Assembly: GCA_023416585.1 (NCBI GenBank)
Contig: JAEZHM010000091.1
Coordinates: 62,001 to 126,000, forward strand
Origin: Bacillota bacterium
GTDB lineage: Bacteria > Bacillota > Clostridia > Christensenellales > Aristaeellaceae
DNA length: 64,000 nt
Direction of reading: 5' to 3'
Below, piece after piece: positions 43,161 to 51,772 of this stretch. Made by a program: the position numbers and the translations under genes. How positions within the stretch are numbered: position 1 is the stretch's first letter; each line of letters begins with the position of its first letter. The notes under the pieces were generated by a model. The model saw nothing but the letters and a program-made list of their open reading frames with translations. It did no database searches and was not told where the DNA came from.

Positions 43161-44321
43161 ATGAAGCGTGTGATATTGACCGTTCTGGACGGCGTTGGCG
43201 TTGGCGAACTGCCCGATGCAGCGTCTTATGGCGATGTTGGTTCCAATACTATGGCTCATGTGGTGGCTGTGGCGAGGCCAGCCTTGCCCAACATGGCAAA
43301 AATCGGCCTGGGGCAGATAGATGGCGCGGGCTATCCTGCTTTCGATCATGCAAAGGGTGCTTTCGGCAAGGCCATGGAACGCTCGCCGGGGAAAGATACA
43401 ACCACCGGCCATTGGGAAATGGCCGGTCTGACGCTGAAGCAGCCTTTTCCTACCTTTCCCAACGGTTTTCCCTTCGATGTAATAGATGCATTTGAAAGCG
43501 CCATCGGAACAAAGACACTTGGCAACAAACCAGCCTCCGGCACGGAAATTTTGGTGGAGCTGGGGGAGGAGCATTTGAAGACCGGTTATCCCATCGTATA
43601 CACCTCAGCGGACAGCGTGTTTCAGATTGCATGCCACGAATCGATTTTCCCGCCGGAAAAGCTTTACGGAATATGCGAAACAGCCAGGCGCATCCTTACT
43701 GGAAAGCATGCGGTAGGCCGAGTGATCGCAAGGCCGTTTTCAGGAGAACCGGGCAACTTTGTGCGCACCTCAAGAAGGCGGGATTTTTCGCTGGACCCCA
43801 CTGGGGAAACGCTGCTGGACGCTACCAAGGCGGCGGGGATGCAGGTAATGGGCGTAGGAAAAATTGAGGATATCTTCAATCACCGTGGCCTAACCAAAAG
43901 CAATCATGCTGCCGGAAACCCCGCCTGCATTGAGGCGATGCTTGATTATATGCGTGAAGATTTCACTGGGCTTTTATTCACCAACCTGGTGGATACCGAC
44001 ATGGTGTATGGCCACCGGAACGATCCCATCGGCTACGCTCAGGCGCTTACCTATTTTGATTCAAAGCTTCCGGAAGTGTTTTCCCTCATGGGGCCGGAGG
44101 ATCTGCTGATTATCACCGCTGATCACGGGGTGGACCCCACATTCCCCGGCACCGATCACACAAGGGAGCATGTGCCTATCCTATGCTGGCACAAAGGAAT
44201 GAAGAAGCTTGTGAATTTGGGTGTGAGGGATACGTTTGCCGATATCGGCGCTACGGCTGCGGAGTATTTGGGGCTTCCCCAACGCTTTTGCGCAAAATCC
44301 TTCCTGAACGATATCCTGTAA
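43161..44321 (+). CDS. deoB: Phosphopentomutase DeoB
   Basis: 386 residues of the alkaline-phosphatase superfamily. Metal and catalytic motifs are TVLDGVGVGELPDA at the start, KDTTTGHWEM with the phospho-threonine, GVGKIEDIF, LVDTDMVYGHRND and ADHGVDPTFPGTDHTREH near the C-terminus. It interconverts (deoxy)ribose 1- and 5-phosphate in nucleoside salvage. AAAGGAGG precedes the ATG. It is followed 15 bp later by the purine nucleoside phosphorylase, which produces its substrate. Confidence 0.95.
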   Translation: MKRVILTVLDGVGVGELPDAASYGDVGSNTMAHVVAVARPALPNMAKIGLGQIDGAGYPAFDHAKGAFGKAMERSPGKDTTTGHWEMAGLTLKQPFPTFPNGFPFDVIDAFESAIGTKTLGNKPASGTEILVELGEEHLKTGYPIVYTSADSVFQIACHESIFPPEKLYGICETARRILTGKHAVGRVIARPFSGEPGNFVRTSRRRDFSLDPTGETLLDATKAAGMQVMGVGKIEDIFNHRGLTKSNHAAGNPACIEAMLDYMREDFTGLLFTNLVDTDMVYGHRNDPIGYAQALTYFDSKLPEVFSLMGPEDLLIITADHGVDPTFPGTDHTREHVPILCWHKGMKKLVNLGVRDTFADIGATAAEYLGLPQRFCAKSFLNDIL

Positions 44322-44336
44322 TACGGAGGTTACTTT

Positions 44337-45146
44337 ATGCTCAAAAAGATACATAAGGCGGCAAAGGTGATCGAGGAGGCCTGCGGGAGGGCCGATATCG
44401 GCATCATCTTAGGCAGCGGCCTGGGTGACTTTGCAAAAGCCCTTCATGATTCCAAATCGTTATCCTACAGCGATATTCCCGGCTTTCCTGAATCCACTGT
44501 ACCAGGCCACGCCGGCATGTGGCATGGGGGAAAGCTTCATGGGAAAAGCGTATGTATGATGCAGGGGCGCTTTCATGCCTATGAAGGGCATGACCTTCAG
44601 GAGGTTACCTTGCCCGTGCGGGTAATGGCGCTATTAGGCGTGAAGACGCTGATCGTTACCAACGCCGCAGGGGGCGTGAACCTTGATTTTCATCCGGGGG
44701 ATCTGATGCAGATCACTGATTATATTAATTTTGCTGGGCGCAATCCCCTGCGTGGGCCAAACCTAGATGAATTCGGTATCAGGTTTCCTGACATGACGTA
44801 TGCTTATGACCGGGAATTGGCAGCCCTTGCCCACAGGTGCGCTCAGGAACTGAATATCCGTTTGCAAAAAGGCGTGTACTGCTGGTTTGGCGGCCCCTGC
44901 TACGAAACGCCGGCTGAGATACGCATGGCCAGAATTCTTGGGGCGGACGCCGTGGGCATGTCCACCGTGCCGGAAACGATCGTTGCCAGGCATTGCGGCA
45001 TGAGGGTGCTGGGCTTGAGCTGCATCACCAATATGGCGGCCGGTATCCTGGACGCTCCGCTTGACCATGAGGAAGTCATGGCTGCAGGTGAGCAAGTAAA
45101 GGATACGTTCAAGGCGCTCATCAATGCGGTGATCGGCGGAATGTAA
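44337..45146 (+). CDS. punA: Purine nucleoside phosphorylase (PNP I, trimeric class)
   Basis: 269 residues of the low-molecular-mass trimeric PNP family. Visible are the phosphate-binding IILGSGLGDFA, the VPGHAGMWHGG and MQGRFHAYEGH segments, the purine-binding TNAAGGV and the later YCWFGGPCYETPAEI and ADAVGMSTVPE motifs. It splits purine nucleosides with phosphate, feeding deoB upstream. CGGAGG precedes the ATG. The gap to the carboxypeptidase holds a 6-bp GC stem (CATGCC/GGCATG) without a T tract. Confidence 0.94.
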   Translation: MLKKIHKAAKVIEEACGRADIGIILGSGLGDFAKALHDSKSLSYSDIPGFPESTVPGHAGMWHGGKLHGKSVCMMQGRFHAYEGHDLQEVTLPVRVMALLGVKTLIVTNAAGGVNLDFHPGDLMQITDYINFAGRNPLRGPNLDEFGIRFPDMTYAYDRELAALAHRCAQELNIRLQKGVYCWFGGPCYETPAEIRMARILGADAVGMSTVPETIVARHCGMRVLGLSCITNMAAGILDAPLDHEEVMAAGEQVKDTFKALINAVIGGM

Positions 45147-45233
45147 AACATGCCAAAAAATCCCATGCCTTTTCCCGGCCATGTCAGGGCATGATAAGAA
45201 CGCATACCGCTTGACTTGGGAAGGGGATACATC

Positions 45234-46391
45234 ATGGGTAAAGGGATGCGCTTCTTTTCGGCATTGCTGGCCGTTTTGCTCATCATACCCGCGGCGGGGG
45301 CCGCACCGTTGGAAACGGGGGAACCTGTTCCCCTTACTTCGCCATCCGCTGTGCTAGCTGAGGTGTCCACCGGAACTGTCATTTTTGAAAAGAACGCTGA
45401 TGAGAAGCGGCAGGTGGCCTCCATCACCAAGCTGATGACGGCGCTGCTCCTGCTGGAGGATATCAACAACGGGGCAATTTCACTTACCGATCAGGTGATG
45501 GTATCCAAGAATGCCGCCTCCACAAAGGGCAGCCAGGCGCTGCTGGACGCGGATACCGCATACCCGCTGGAAACGCTGCTGCAGGCTACCATCATGGCCA
45601 GTGCCAATGATGCTGCTGTTGCGCTGGCGGAGCATGCCTCAGGTACTGAAGCGGTTTTTGTGGACCGCATGAATGCCCGAGCAGCAGAGCTTGGCTTGAC
45701 CAATACACATTATGTCAACTGTACCGGCCTGCCTCAGGATGGGCAGTACACAACCGCCAGAGATGTGATGACGCTCTCCTGCGAGGTGGGCAAGCATCCC
45801 GCATACCACAAGTATTCCAGCGTCTGGATTGATACACTCAAACACCCCAGCGGCCGTACTACGGACCTGACCAATACAAACCGGCTGGTGCGTTTTTATG
45901 AAGGCTGTGACGGCTTCAAAACAGGCTCTACCGACGAGGCCAAGTTCTGCGTAAGCGCAACGGCCGAGAAGAATGGAATGCGCCTTGTGGCCGTGGTATT
46001 GGGCAACCCAAAGAGCCAAACTAGGTTTGACGAAGCTCGGGCCATGCTGGATTATGGCTTTGCCACCTACCGCCGTGTGACCATTGCCCGGGAGGGCGAT
46101 CTATTAGGCCAGCAGTTGCAGGTGACCCGCGGCTCCCAGGATATGGTGGATACGGCGCTGGGCAGCGGCCTTTCCATGCTTTTGAAGGTGGGCCAGGAAA
46201 AGCAACTGGCCATGGAGGTAGAACTGCCCGAGTCCGTGCAGGCCCCTGTTCTGAAAGGCGATACGCTGGGTACGGTGCGTGTGCTGCTGGATGGCAAGGT
46301 GGTGGCCAAGATAAACTGCGTGGCCGCTCATGACGTGCGCATGCCCAGCTTCCTGGAAGGGTTCATCAAGATCCTGGATACATGGCATTGA
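45234..46391 (+). CDS. D-alanyl-D-alanine carboxypeptidase (DacF/DacA type PBP)
   Basis: 385 residues: signal peptide (1-24, cut near AGA-AP), then a penicillin-binding transpeptidase-like domain with SxxK (Ser63-Ile-Thr-Lys66), SAN (Ser123) and KTG (FKTGST), and a C-terminal beta-rich PBP5_C domain. It trims the terminal D-Ala of peptidoglycan stem peptides. In Firmicutes the sporulation paralogue dacF sits beside deoB-punA, which supports that assignment. The ATG at 45234 follows GGAAGGGGAT; an upstream TTG at 45216 is less likely. Confidence 0.9.
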   Translation: MGKGMRFFSALLAVLLIIPAAGAAPLETGEPVPLTSPSAVLAEVSTGTVIFEKNADEKRQVASITKLMTALLLLEDINNGAISLTDQVMVSKNAASTKGSQALLDADTAYPLETLLQATIMASANDAAVALAEHASGTEAVFVDRMNARAAELGLTNTHYVNCTGLPQDGQYTTARDVMTLSCEVGKHPAYHKYSSVWIDTLKHPSGRTTDLTNTNRLVRFYEGCDGFKTGSTDEAKFCVSATAEKNGMRLVAVVLGNPKSQTRFDEARAMLDYGFATYRRVTIAREGDLLGQQLQVTRGSQDMVDTALGSGLSMLLKVGQEKQLAMEVELPESVQAPVLKGDTLGTVRVLLDGKVVAKINCVAAHDVRMPSFLEGFIKILDTWH

Positions 46392-46473
46392 TCGTCTTAC
46401 GTTTATTGGTTTCCGGAATTCCAAATCCTCATAAGGGTTGAATTCCTGGCTCCCCAGGTCAAGGAAAATAAGA

Positions 46474-46507
46474 GCGGCGGAACAGTTGTTCCGCCGCATT
46501 ATTTTTT
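46474..46507. terminator. Strong bidirectional terminator
   Basis: GCGGCGGAACA (46474-46484) pairs perfectly with TGTTCCGCCGC (46487-46497) across a 2-base centre. ATTATTTTTT follows on plus and CTCTTATTTTCC on minus. It lies between the carboxypeptidase and a convergent membrane protein gene. Confidence 0.9.
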
Positions 46508-47522
46508 AGAGGGTGGCATCCAGCCGTTTCGGCTTTTTCGGCGCCGTATCCCGTGCAAGCTGTCGGAACATTTGGAAGCATCCAAGCAGAGCAAAGAATA
46601 CACCCAAGCCGAAATTGGACAGTATCTCCTGCATGGCATATGCATCTGCCCATACGTCCTCCGTCCAGTATAGAAAAATGGCATCAGTTTTCGAATATGC
46701 CATTTCTTCGTACTGGGTTAATCCGGCCTTCGTCTCATCGTAATACTGCGATAATTGATAGCTCGTGCCAGCTATCTGACCCAAAGCCACAGAAAGCAGA
46801 ATAAAGAGGAGCACTACGGCAATTTTCACACGGCCCTTAAGGCCATGCAGGAGATCATAACCCTTGCCCACAGTCCAACCAATCAAGATGCCGACGATGC
46901 TGGCCATATAACCCATGGCAAAAACAATTGCCCATGGAATAGCTCCAACAATGGCGGCTATGGCCGCGCCCAGAATGCCAAATGGCAGACTGCCCTTTGG
47001 CATATCGGTATGCCATGCCTCCTTAATTGCTGTTTCATCGGCACAATGATCGTGCATGGGGAATACATCCTCCCTGATCAGAACGGGAATCTCATCATGA
47101 TCCATGGCCTTTGCGCAGTGGCTGCATACCTTGTCAGTGGATATGCCTAGCACCGCAAGCCTCTTTGTAGCCGTATCCAAAAATTCACTAAGATTTTTCA
47201 TGGCTTTAAGGTTTCCTTTAAACTCGACGCCGGCTGATTGACCTTCGTTAATTGTGCGGACGCGGACAAGCTTGAACTCCTTTAGTGTATCCGAAAGAGC
47301 GAGCGCAGCCTCTGTCCTAACGGAGTTTATGCGGTGCTGCTGTTCCTCTTTTACTGTTGGATCTTCCGAAGCCGGCTGTGCGGGCAGATAGACATGCAGG
47401 CGGACCGCATCGAAAATATACCGCAATGTGATGTAATACCCGTTAAGCCAGCCGAAGATGGACCTGCCCTTAAAAGTAAGACCCTTCTCTTTTGCAATTT
47501 CTCTTAACGATATTCCAGCCAC
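46506..47522 (-). CDS. Unrecognised membrane protein with a CxxC metal-ribbon-like segment
   Basis: 338 residues; no family recognised. The cytoplasmic-looking N-terminal half (1-175) resembles a nucleic-acid- or ligand-handling fold and contains CSHCAKAMDHDE and, some 23 residues later, MHDHC, which could bind one zinc ion. From about 178 there are two hydrophobic spans (GILGAAIAAIVGAIPWAIVF and ASIVGILIGW), another at 233-250 and one near 310-325. The C-terminus is basic (APKKPKRLDATL). The ATG is preceded by GGAGGATAATT. It stands alone between two terminators, so it is probably transcribed by itself. Confidence 0.7.
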   Translation of the reverse strand: MAGISLREIAKEKGLTFKGRSIFGWLNGYYITLRYIFDAVRLHVYLPAQPASEDPTVKEEQQHRINSVRTEAALALSDTLKEFKLVRVRTINEGQSAGVEFKGNLKAMKNLSEFLDTATKRLAVLGISTDKVCSHCAKAMDHDEIPVLIREDVFPMHDHCADETAIKEAWHTDMPKGSLPFGILGAAIAAIVGAIPWAIVFAMGYMASIVGILIGWTVGKGYDLLHGLKGRVKIAVVLLFILLSVALGQIAGTSYQLSQYYDETKAGLTQYEEMAYSKTDAIFLYWTEDVWADAYAMQEILSNFGLGVFFALLGCFQMFRQLARDTAPKKPKRLDATL

Positions 47523-47586
47523 ACAATTATCCTCCCTTTTGTGCTATCTTCGTTCATCATATCATTATTTATTTAAAAACGAAAGA

Positions 47587-47626
47587 AAATAAAAAGCAGG
47601 CTCTTTCCAAGATCGGAAAGAGCCTG
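47587..47626 (-). terminator. Strong terminator of the GGGtGRT operon
   Basis: CAGGCTCTTTCC (47597-47608) pairs exactly with GGAAAGAGCCTG (47615-47626). On the minus strand CTTTTTATTTTC follows, placed 17 bp after the GGGtGRT gene stop. Confidence 0.9.
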
Positions 47627-47642
47627 TTTGAACGAAGGAAAA

Positions 47643-48641
47643 TTATTTACTGTGCTCCTCGACGGCTACGGCTACGGCCACTGTAGCACCTACCATAGGG
47701 TTGTTACCCATGCCGATGAGGCCCATCATTTCCACGTGGGCGGGCACTGAGGAAGAACCGGCAAATTGGGCATCGGAGTGCATGCGGCCCATGGTGTCGG
47801 TCATGCCGTAGCTGGCAGGGCCGGCGGCCATGTTGTCGGGATGCAAAGTACGGCCGGTGCCACCGCCGGAAGCCACGGAGAAATAATTCTTTTTATTTTC
47901 AATGGCCCACTTTTTATACGTGCCGGCCACTGGGTGCTGGAATCTGGTGGGGTTGGTGGAGTTGCCGGTGATGGAAACATCCACGCCTTCTTTGATCATG
48001 ATGGCGACGCCTTCGCTTACGTCATCCGCGCCGTATACGCGTACCTTGGCCTTTTCACCGCTGGAGAAGGCGGTTTCCTTTTCCACTTTCAGTTCGCTCG
48101 TGTAATAGTCATATTGGGTCTTCACATAGGTGAATCCGTTGACACGGCTGATGACATAAGCGGCGTCCTTGCCAAGACCATTCAGGATGACCCGGAGTGG
48201 CTCCTTGCGCACCTTATTGGCGGTGCGGGCAATGCCGATGGCGCCTTCGGCGGCGGCAAAGCTCTCATGCCCGGCCAGGAAGCAGAAGCACTTGGTTTCT
48301 TCCCTAAGAAGCATAGCGGCCAGGTTACCGTGGCCCAAGCCTACGGCACGCTGGTCGGCCACGGAGCCGGGGATGCAGAAAGCCTGCAGGCCAAGCCCGA
48401 TGGCTTCCGCGGCGGCAGAAGCGTTCTTGAGGCCCTTCTTCACCGCAATGCCGGCGCCCAGGATGTAGGCCCACACGGCGTTTTCAAAGGCGATGGGCTG
48501 GATGCCCCGGACGATGGTGCTCACGTCGATGCCCTTTTTCATGAGCATGTCGTTTACTTCATCCAGGGAGGAAAAACCGTATTCATTAAGAACCTTTTCA
48601 ATTTTTGCGATTCGTCTTTCATATCCTTCAAATGTTGCCAT
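47643..48641 (-). CDS. GGGtGRT protein
   Basis: 332 residues matching the family named after its motif, seen here as SVASGGGTGRTLHPD near residue 258. Other conserved stretches are GSVADQRAVGLGHGNLAAML, CFLAGHESFAAAEGAIG and the C-terminal GNNPMVGATVAVAVAVEE. The function is not established; the Gly-rich segments suggest a nucleotide or cofactor site. It lies 27 bp after a NifU-like gene, a pairing found widely in anaerobes. GAGGTGAG precedes the ATG. Confidence 0.85.
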   Translation of the reverse strand: MATFEGYERRIAKIEKVLNEYGFSSLDEVNDMLMKKGIDVSTIVRGIQPIAFENAVWAYILGAGIAVKKGLKNASAAAEAIGLGLQAFCIPGSVADQRAVGLGHGNLAAMLLREETKCFCFLAGHESFAAAEGAIGIARTANKVRKEPLRVILNGLGKDAAYVISRVNGFTYVKTQYDYYTSELKVEKETAFSSGEKAKVRVYGADDVSEGVAIMIKEGVDVSITGNSTNPTRFQHPVAGTYKKWAIENKKNYFSVASGGGTGRTLHPDNMAAGPASYGMTDTMGRMHSDAQFAGSSSVPAHVEMMGLIGMGNNPMVGATVAVAVAVEEHSK

Positions 48642-48668
48642 TGCTTTCTCACCTCATCCTTGCTAAGT

Positions 48669-49361
48669 CTACTTATGGCGGGGATCGATGTATTCCTTGG
48701 CCTCGGCGAAGCGGCCATAGGTGCCTACGTTCTTTTCGTAGGCTTCCTTGGGATCGACGCCCTTCTTGATGGCCTCCAGCATCTTGCCCAGGTGCACAAA
48801 CTGGTAGCCGATAACTTCTTTGTTTTCATCCAGACCAAGCTTTAACACATAGCCCTCTGCCATTTCCAGATAGCGGACGCCCTTTTCCAACGTGCCGTAC
48901 ATGGTGCCAATCTGGCTGCGAAGCCCCTTGCCCAGGTCTTCCAGGCCGGCGCCGATTGGAAGGCCATCCTCAGAGAAAGCGGATTGGGTACGGCCATAGG
49001 CGATTTGAAGGAATAGTTCCCGCATGGCGGTGTTGATGGCATCGCACACCAGGTCGGTATTAAGTGCTTCCAGCACGGTTTTACCGGGCAGGAATTCCGC
49101 GGCCATTGCGGCGGAATGGGTCATACCGGAGCAGCCGATGGTTTCTACCAGCGCTTCCTGAATGACGCCGTCCTTCACATTCAATGTCAGCTTGCAGGCA
49201 CCCTGCTGGGGTGCACACCAGCCCACGCCGTGGGTCAGGCCTGAAATATCCTTGATCTCCCTGGCTTGTACCCATTTACCCTCTTCAGGGATGGGAGCGG
49301 GGCCATGGTTCGGGCCCTTTTTGACGCATACCATTTCTTCAACTTCTCTGGAGTATTGCAT
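48669..49361 (-). CDS. NifU/IscU-like iron-sulfur scaffold-type protein paired with GGGtGRT
   Basis: 230 residues. The middle resembles the NifU/IscU N-terminal fold with Cys residues in GWCAPQQGACKL, ETIGCSGMTHSA and DLVCDAINTA; the GCSGMTHSAAMAAE segment parallels the GCSxSxASSS cluster-site motif. A C-terminal extension (about 140-230) is not typical of IscU. It probably assembles or carries an Fe-S cluster for its neighbour; this is inference. AAGGAGG precedes the ATG. A minus-strand extended -10 (TGCTATACT, about 49415-49423) lies 54 bp upstream. Confidence 0.8.
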   Translation of the reverse strand: MQYSREVEEMVCVKKGPNHGPAPIPEEGKWVQAREIKDISGLTHGVGWCAPQQGACKLTLNVKDGVIQEALVETIGCSGMTHSAAMAAEFLPGKTVLEALNTDLVCDAINTAMRELFLQIAYGRTQSAFSEDGLPIGAGLEDLGKGLRSQIGTMYGTLEKGVRYLEMAEGYVLKLGLDENKEVIGYQFVHLGKMLEAIKKGVDPKEAYEKNVGTYGRFAEAKEYIDPRHK

Positions 49362-49633
49362 CGAATCGTTTCCTCCTTACCGGAAAATGTTCTGGCAAAA
49401 ACACACACTGCCTAGTATAGCATACTTTCCATGGAGGGAAAAGGCTTTTGACCTGTACCATGCAGATTTTTTAACATACTGCGATAAAGACCAGTCTTTT
49501 TTGATGCGTAAAATTATGCTATACTGGCATGGTCCGGCTATGTTATGAGAGCAGGTACCATCGCCAGGTCTAGGCCGGTCCGTTGATTTGAAGTGGCAGT
49601 GAAAAAATATACGCGATACGGGAGGAACAATCT

Positions 49634-50359
49634 ATGAGCCGGTTAGGCGATCTGATCAAAACCGAACGGCTGCGCCAGGGGCTTACCTATAAGCAGGTGG
49701 CCAAAAAATGCGGCGTGGCGGAAAGTTTTTTGGTGGATGTGGAAGCGGGAACGCGCATTATTGCCGACGACCAGGCACGGCGTATTTTGAAAAGCATTGG
49801 GCTTAAGCAGCAGACGGAAGCGGATTTCACCCTGGATGATATCGCCGCTACGGTGGACCTTCAAACTGTGCAGCCCGCCATAACGAAGGTTGTGCAGGAA
49901 AACAAGGCTAAGAAGGCGGAAGTGCCTATAGCCAGCACAGAGGACGGAATTGCAGGTTCTGTTTGGCTGGATGCCCTCACCAGTGTTTTAAAGCGCGTTC
50001 CGGTGTATAACGCGGTTATGAAGGAAATCGACCATAAGCTGCTGCCGGTACTTAACGGGCATATCGAAAACGCCGCTCCCGACAAAGTATATTATTACCT
50101 GGTGCCTGATGACGCACTGCGGGGTTTCCGTGTCTGCCAAGGTGATTTGGCTCTGGTCGTACCCGCCGCAAGCCCCATCGATGGAGCCATTATGCTGGTG
50201 GAGGTCAAAGGGCGCCGGATGCTGAAAAAAGTCAAAAGGCTGGAAGGGTTTCAGCTTCTCTTACAGAGCTATGATCGGGAATACAGTGCCGAAACAATTG
50301 CAATCAACGAAGTGACGTGCCTGGGCCGCTGTGTACGGGTTGAAATCAGCCTGAGCTGA
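49634..50359 (+). CDS. XRE-family regulator with LexA/S24 peptidase-like C-terminal domain
   Basis: 241 residues. Residues 3-57 form a Cro/CI-type helix-turn-helix (IKTERLRQGLTYKQVAKKCG). From about 145 the sequence follows a LexA/CI-type S24 fold (YLVPDDALRGFRVCQGDLAL, then MLVEVKGRRMLKKVKRL). The place of the catalytic Ser (GDSM in LexA) is DDAL, so self-cleavage is not expected, though the later Lys region remains. The domain may still dimerise or sense a ligand. The gene diverges from the NifU-like gene. GGAGGAA precedes the ATG. Confidence 0.78.
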   Translation: MSRLGDLIKTERLRQGLTYKQVAKKCGVAESFLVDVEAGTRIIADDQARRILKSIGLKQQTEADFTLDDIAATVDLQTVQPAITKVVQENKAKKAEVPIASTEDGIAGSVWLDALTSVLKRVPVYNAVMKEIDHKLLPVLNGHIENAAPDKVYYYLVPDDALRGFRVCQGDLALVVPAASPIDGAIMLVEVKGRRMLKKVKRLEGFQLLLQSYDREYSAETIAINEVTCLGRCVRVEISLS

Positions 50360-50448
50360 ATTTCATAAGTCCATCTTATATTCGGTGCCTGTTTGACCCT
50401 TAACGGGCAAATTGGCGCCGTTTGCTATATCGGGATAATCCGCTTTCC

Positions 50449-51534
50449 TTATGAAGCCGATCGCTTTTTTGCATGAATCTCAGCCGTTATCCATACCACC
50501 AAAGGAATGATTACCTGGAATGGGAGCGCATACACCTGATAGTATTTCAGGAATCCAAACATTTCCATAGTGCTTTTATATACAATAGCGCATAACGCGA
50601 CCACCAGCATACTGGTAGGTATTAACATCTTTTTATAGTCCTCTATTGCAAAGAGTTTGGCTACCCCCTTAGTGGCTGCCATCAAGCATAAAGTCATTTT
50701 TGAAATGCCGGCCAGTAAGAAATTCATAGTGATGGAGCCTTCGATTCTGGATATGAAATTGCCGATATGTAAGATTCTGGCCGCTGTGTAGGAAGGGAAA
50801 TAGGAAGCATTGATCATGGCCGGCCCCAGTATTGTAATGTTGCGGATAATGACCAGCAGCAAAATACCCGCGCCGGCCAGCGATGCAAATGTGTACAATT
50901 TGTATGGGCTGACCTGTTTGCTTACCGCACTGGCGATGCATAAGAACAGCACCGTTTCCGCAAAAGGAAATGTAGCGATTTGAAATGCACCCGTTACCAC
51001 TTTTTGCAATCCGTTTTCCAAAACCGGTGTCAGATTTTCATAATGGATATCCATCAAGGCCATGAAGATGGTAAAAAAGACAGTCAGCGTTACGATAATA
51101 AACATAACTAGAGACCATTTGCCTAAAATATTTGCTCCACTTTTTGCCAAATAAAATGTGACAACTATTATCGAAAGCATCATAGGCAACTGCGGCGTTT
51201 CCGGCATAGCTACAATTTGTAGAAATTCTGTAAAGTTGCGCAGTACAATGGAGCACAGGTGAATTGCGTACCATGTGATGAGTACGATGAATATTCTCCC
51301 AAATATCTTTCCAAACAGTATTACAAATACGTCGTATAGATCCGTTTCCGGGAATAAGCGCATGATCCTTGCATACACGAGCAATAAGGGTAGTACCATT
51401 GCCAAGGCAAATATCAGGGAAAGCCATGAATCCTGTTGCGCTGCACTGGTCACACCTAAGACAACGCTGCTGCCAAAGAGAAACAGGACAAGGGAAAATA
51501 CTGATTGGCTGAGTGTAATGGTATCCTTTTGCAT
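50449..51534 (-). CDS. Spore germination permease, GerAB/GerKB family
   Basis: 361 residues, about ten membrane spans of the APC-like GerAB family (SQSVFSLVLFLFGSSVVLG at the start, LYDVFVILFGKIFGRIFIVL, ETVLFLCIASAVSKQ). The family's B subunit binds the germinant in the spore inner membrane. It is the last gene of the ger operon, 16 bp after the small membrane protein. Which germinant is sensed is unknown. Confidence 0.88.
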   Translation of the reverse strand: MQKDTITLSQSVFSLVLFLFGSSVVLGVTSAAQQDSWLSLIFALAMVLPLLLVYARIMRLFPETDLYDVFVILFGKIFGRIFIVLITWYAIHLCSIVLRNFTEFLQIVAMPETPQLPMMLSIIVVTFYLAKSGANILGKWSLVMFIIVTLTVFFTIFMALMDIHYENLTPVLENGLQKVVTGAFQIATFPFAETVLFLCIASAVSKQVSPYKLYTFASLAGAGILLLVIIRNITILGPAMINASYFPSYTAARILHIGNFISRIEGSITMNFLLAGISKMTLCLMAATKGVAKLFAIEDYKKMLIPTSMLVVALCAIVYKSTMEMFGFLKYYQVYALPFQVIIPLVVWITAEIHAKKRSAS

Positions 51535-51550
51535 GGTTCTTCCCTTTCAT

Positions 51551-51772
51551 TCATTTGCCAAGACCGGGAAACAAAGCGTCGATCAGTTTGATGATCGGGA
51601 TTACGGGAGAAGGGATCGGGACATTGAAAGTGTAAAGAACAAGTATGCAGAAGCTGGTAAGCAATAGCAAGCAATAAACGATACGGATCTTTACATTTGA
51701 ATTTTTCCATATGGGGCGAAGGTCTAAAGCGAGGATGGCTAAGAAGAACACAACGACAATTCCTGTGATCAT
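51551..51772 (-). CDS. Small membrane protein in germination operon (D-subunit-like)
   Basis: 73 residues with two hydrophobic spans (about 3-19 and 30-50) separated by a short basic loop (RPIWKNSNVKIR), and a Pro-rich C-terminus (PIPSPVIPIIKL). It overlaps the gerC stop as ATGA and precedes the B subunit by 16 bp. Size and topology agree with the GerXD small proteins found in some Ger operons, which modulate receptor activity; sequence identity to them could not be judged. Confidence 0.65.
   Translation of the reverse strand: MITGIVVVFFLAILALDLRPIWKNSNVKIRIVYCLLLLTSFCILVLYTFNVPIPSPVIPIIKLIDALFPGLGK

Noticed and set aside
43002..43574. Long minus-strand frame extending Tlp to 265 residues
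   Set aside because: The upstream part is antisense to deoB, and the Tlp homology with a strong ribosome site begins at 43001.
47766..48845. 359-residue plus-strand open frame
   Set aside because: It lies antisense to the GGGtGRT gene and has no recognisable domain; a by-product of the GC-rich third positions opposite.
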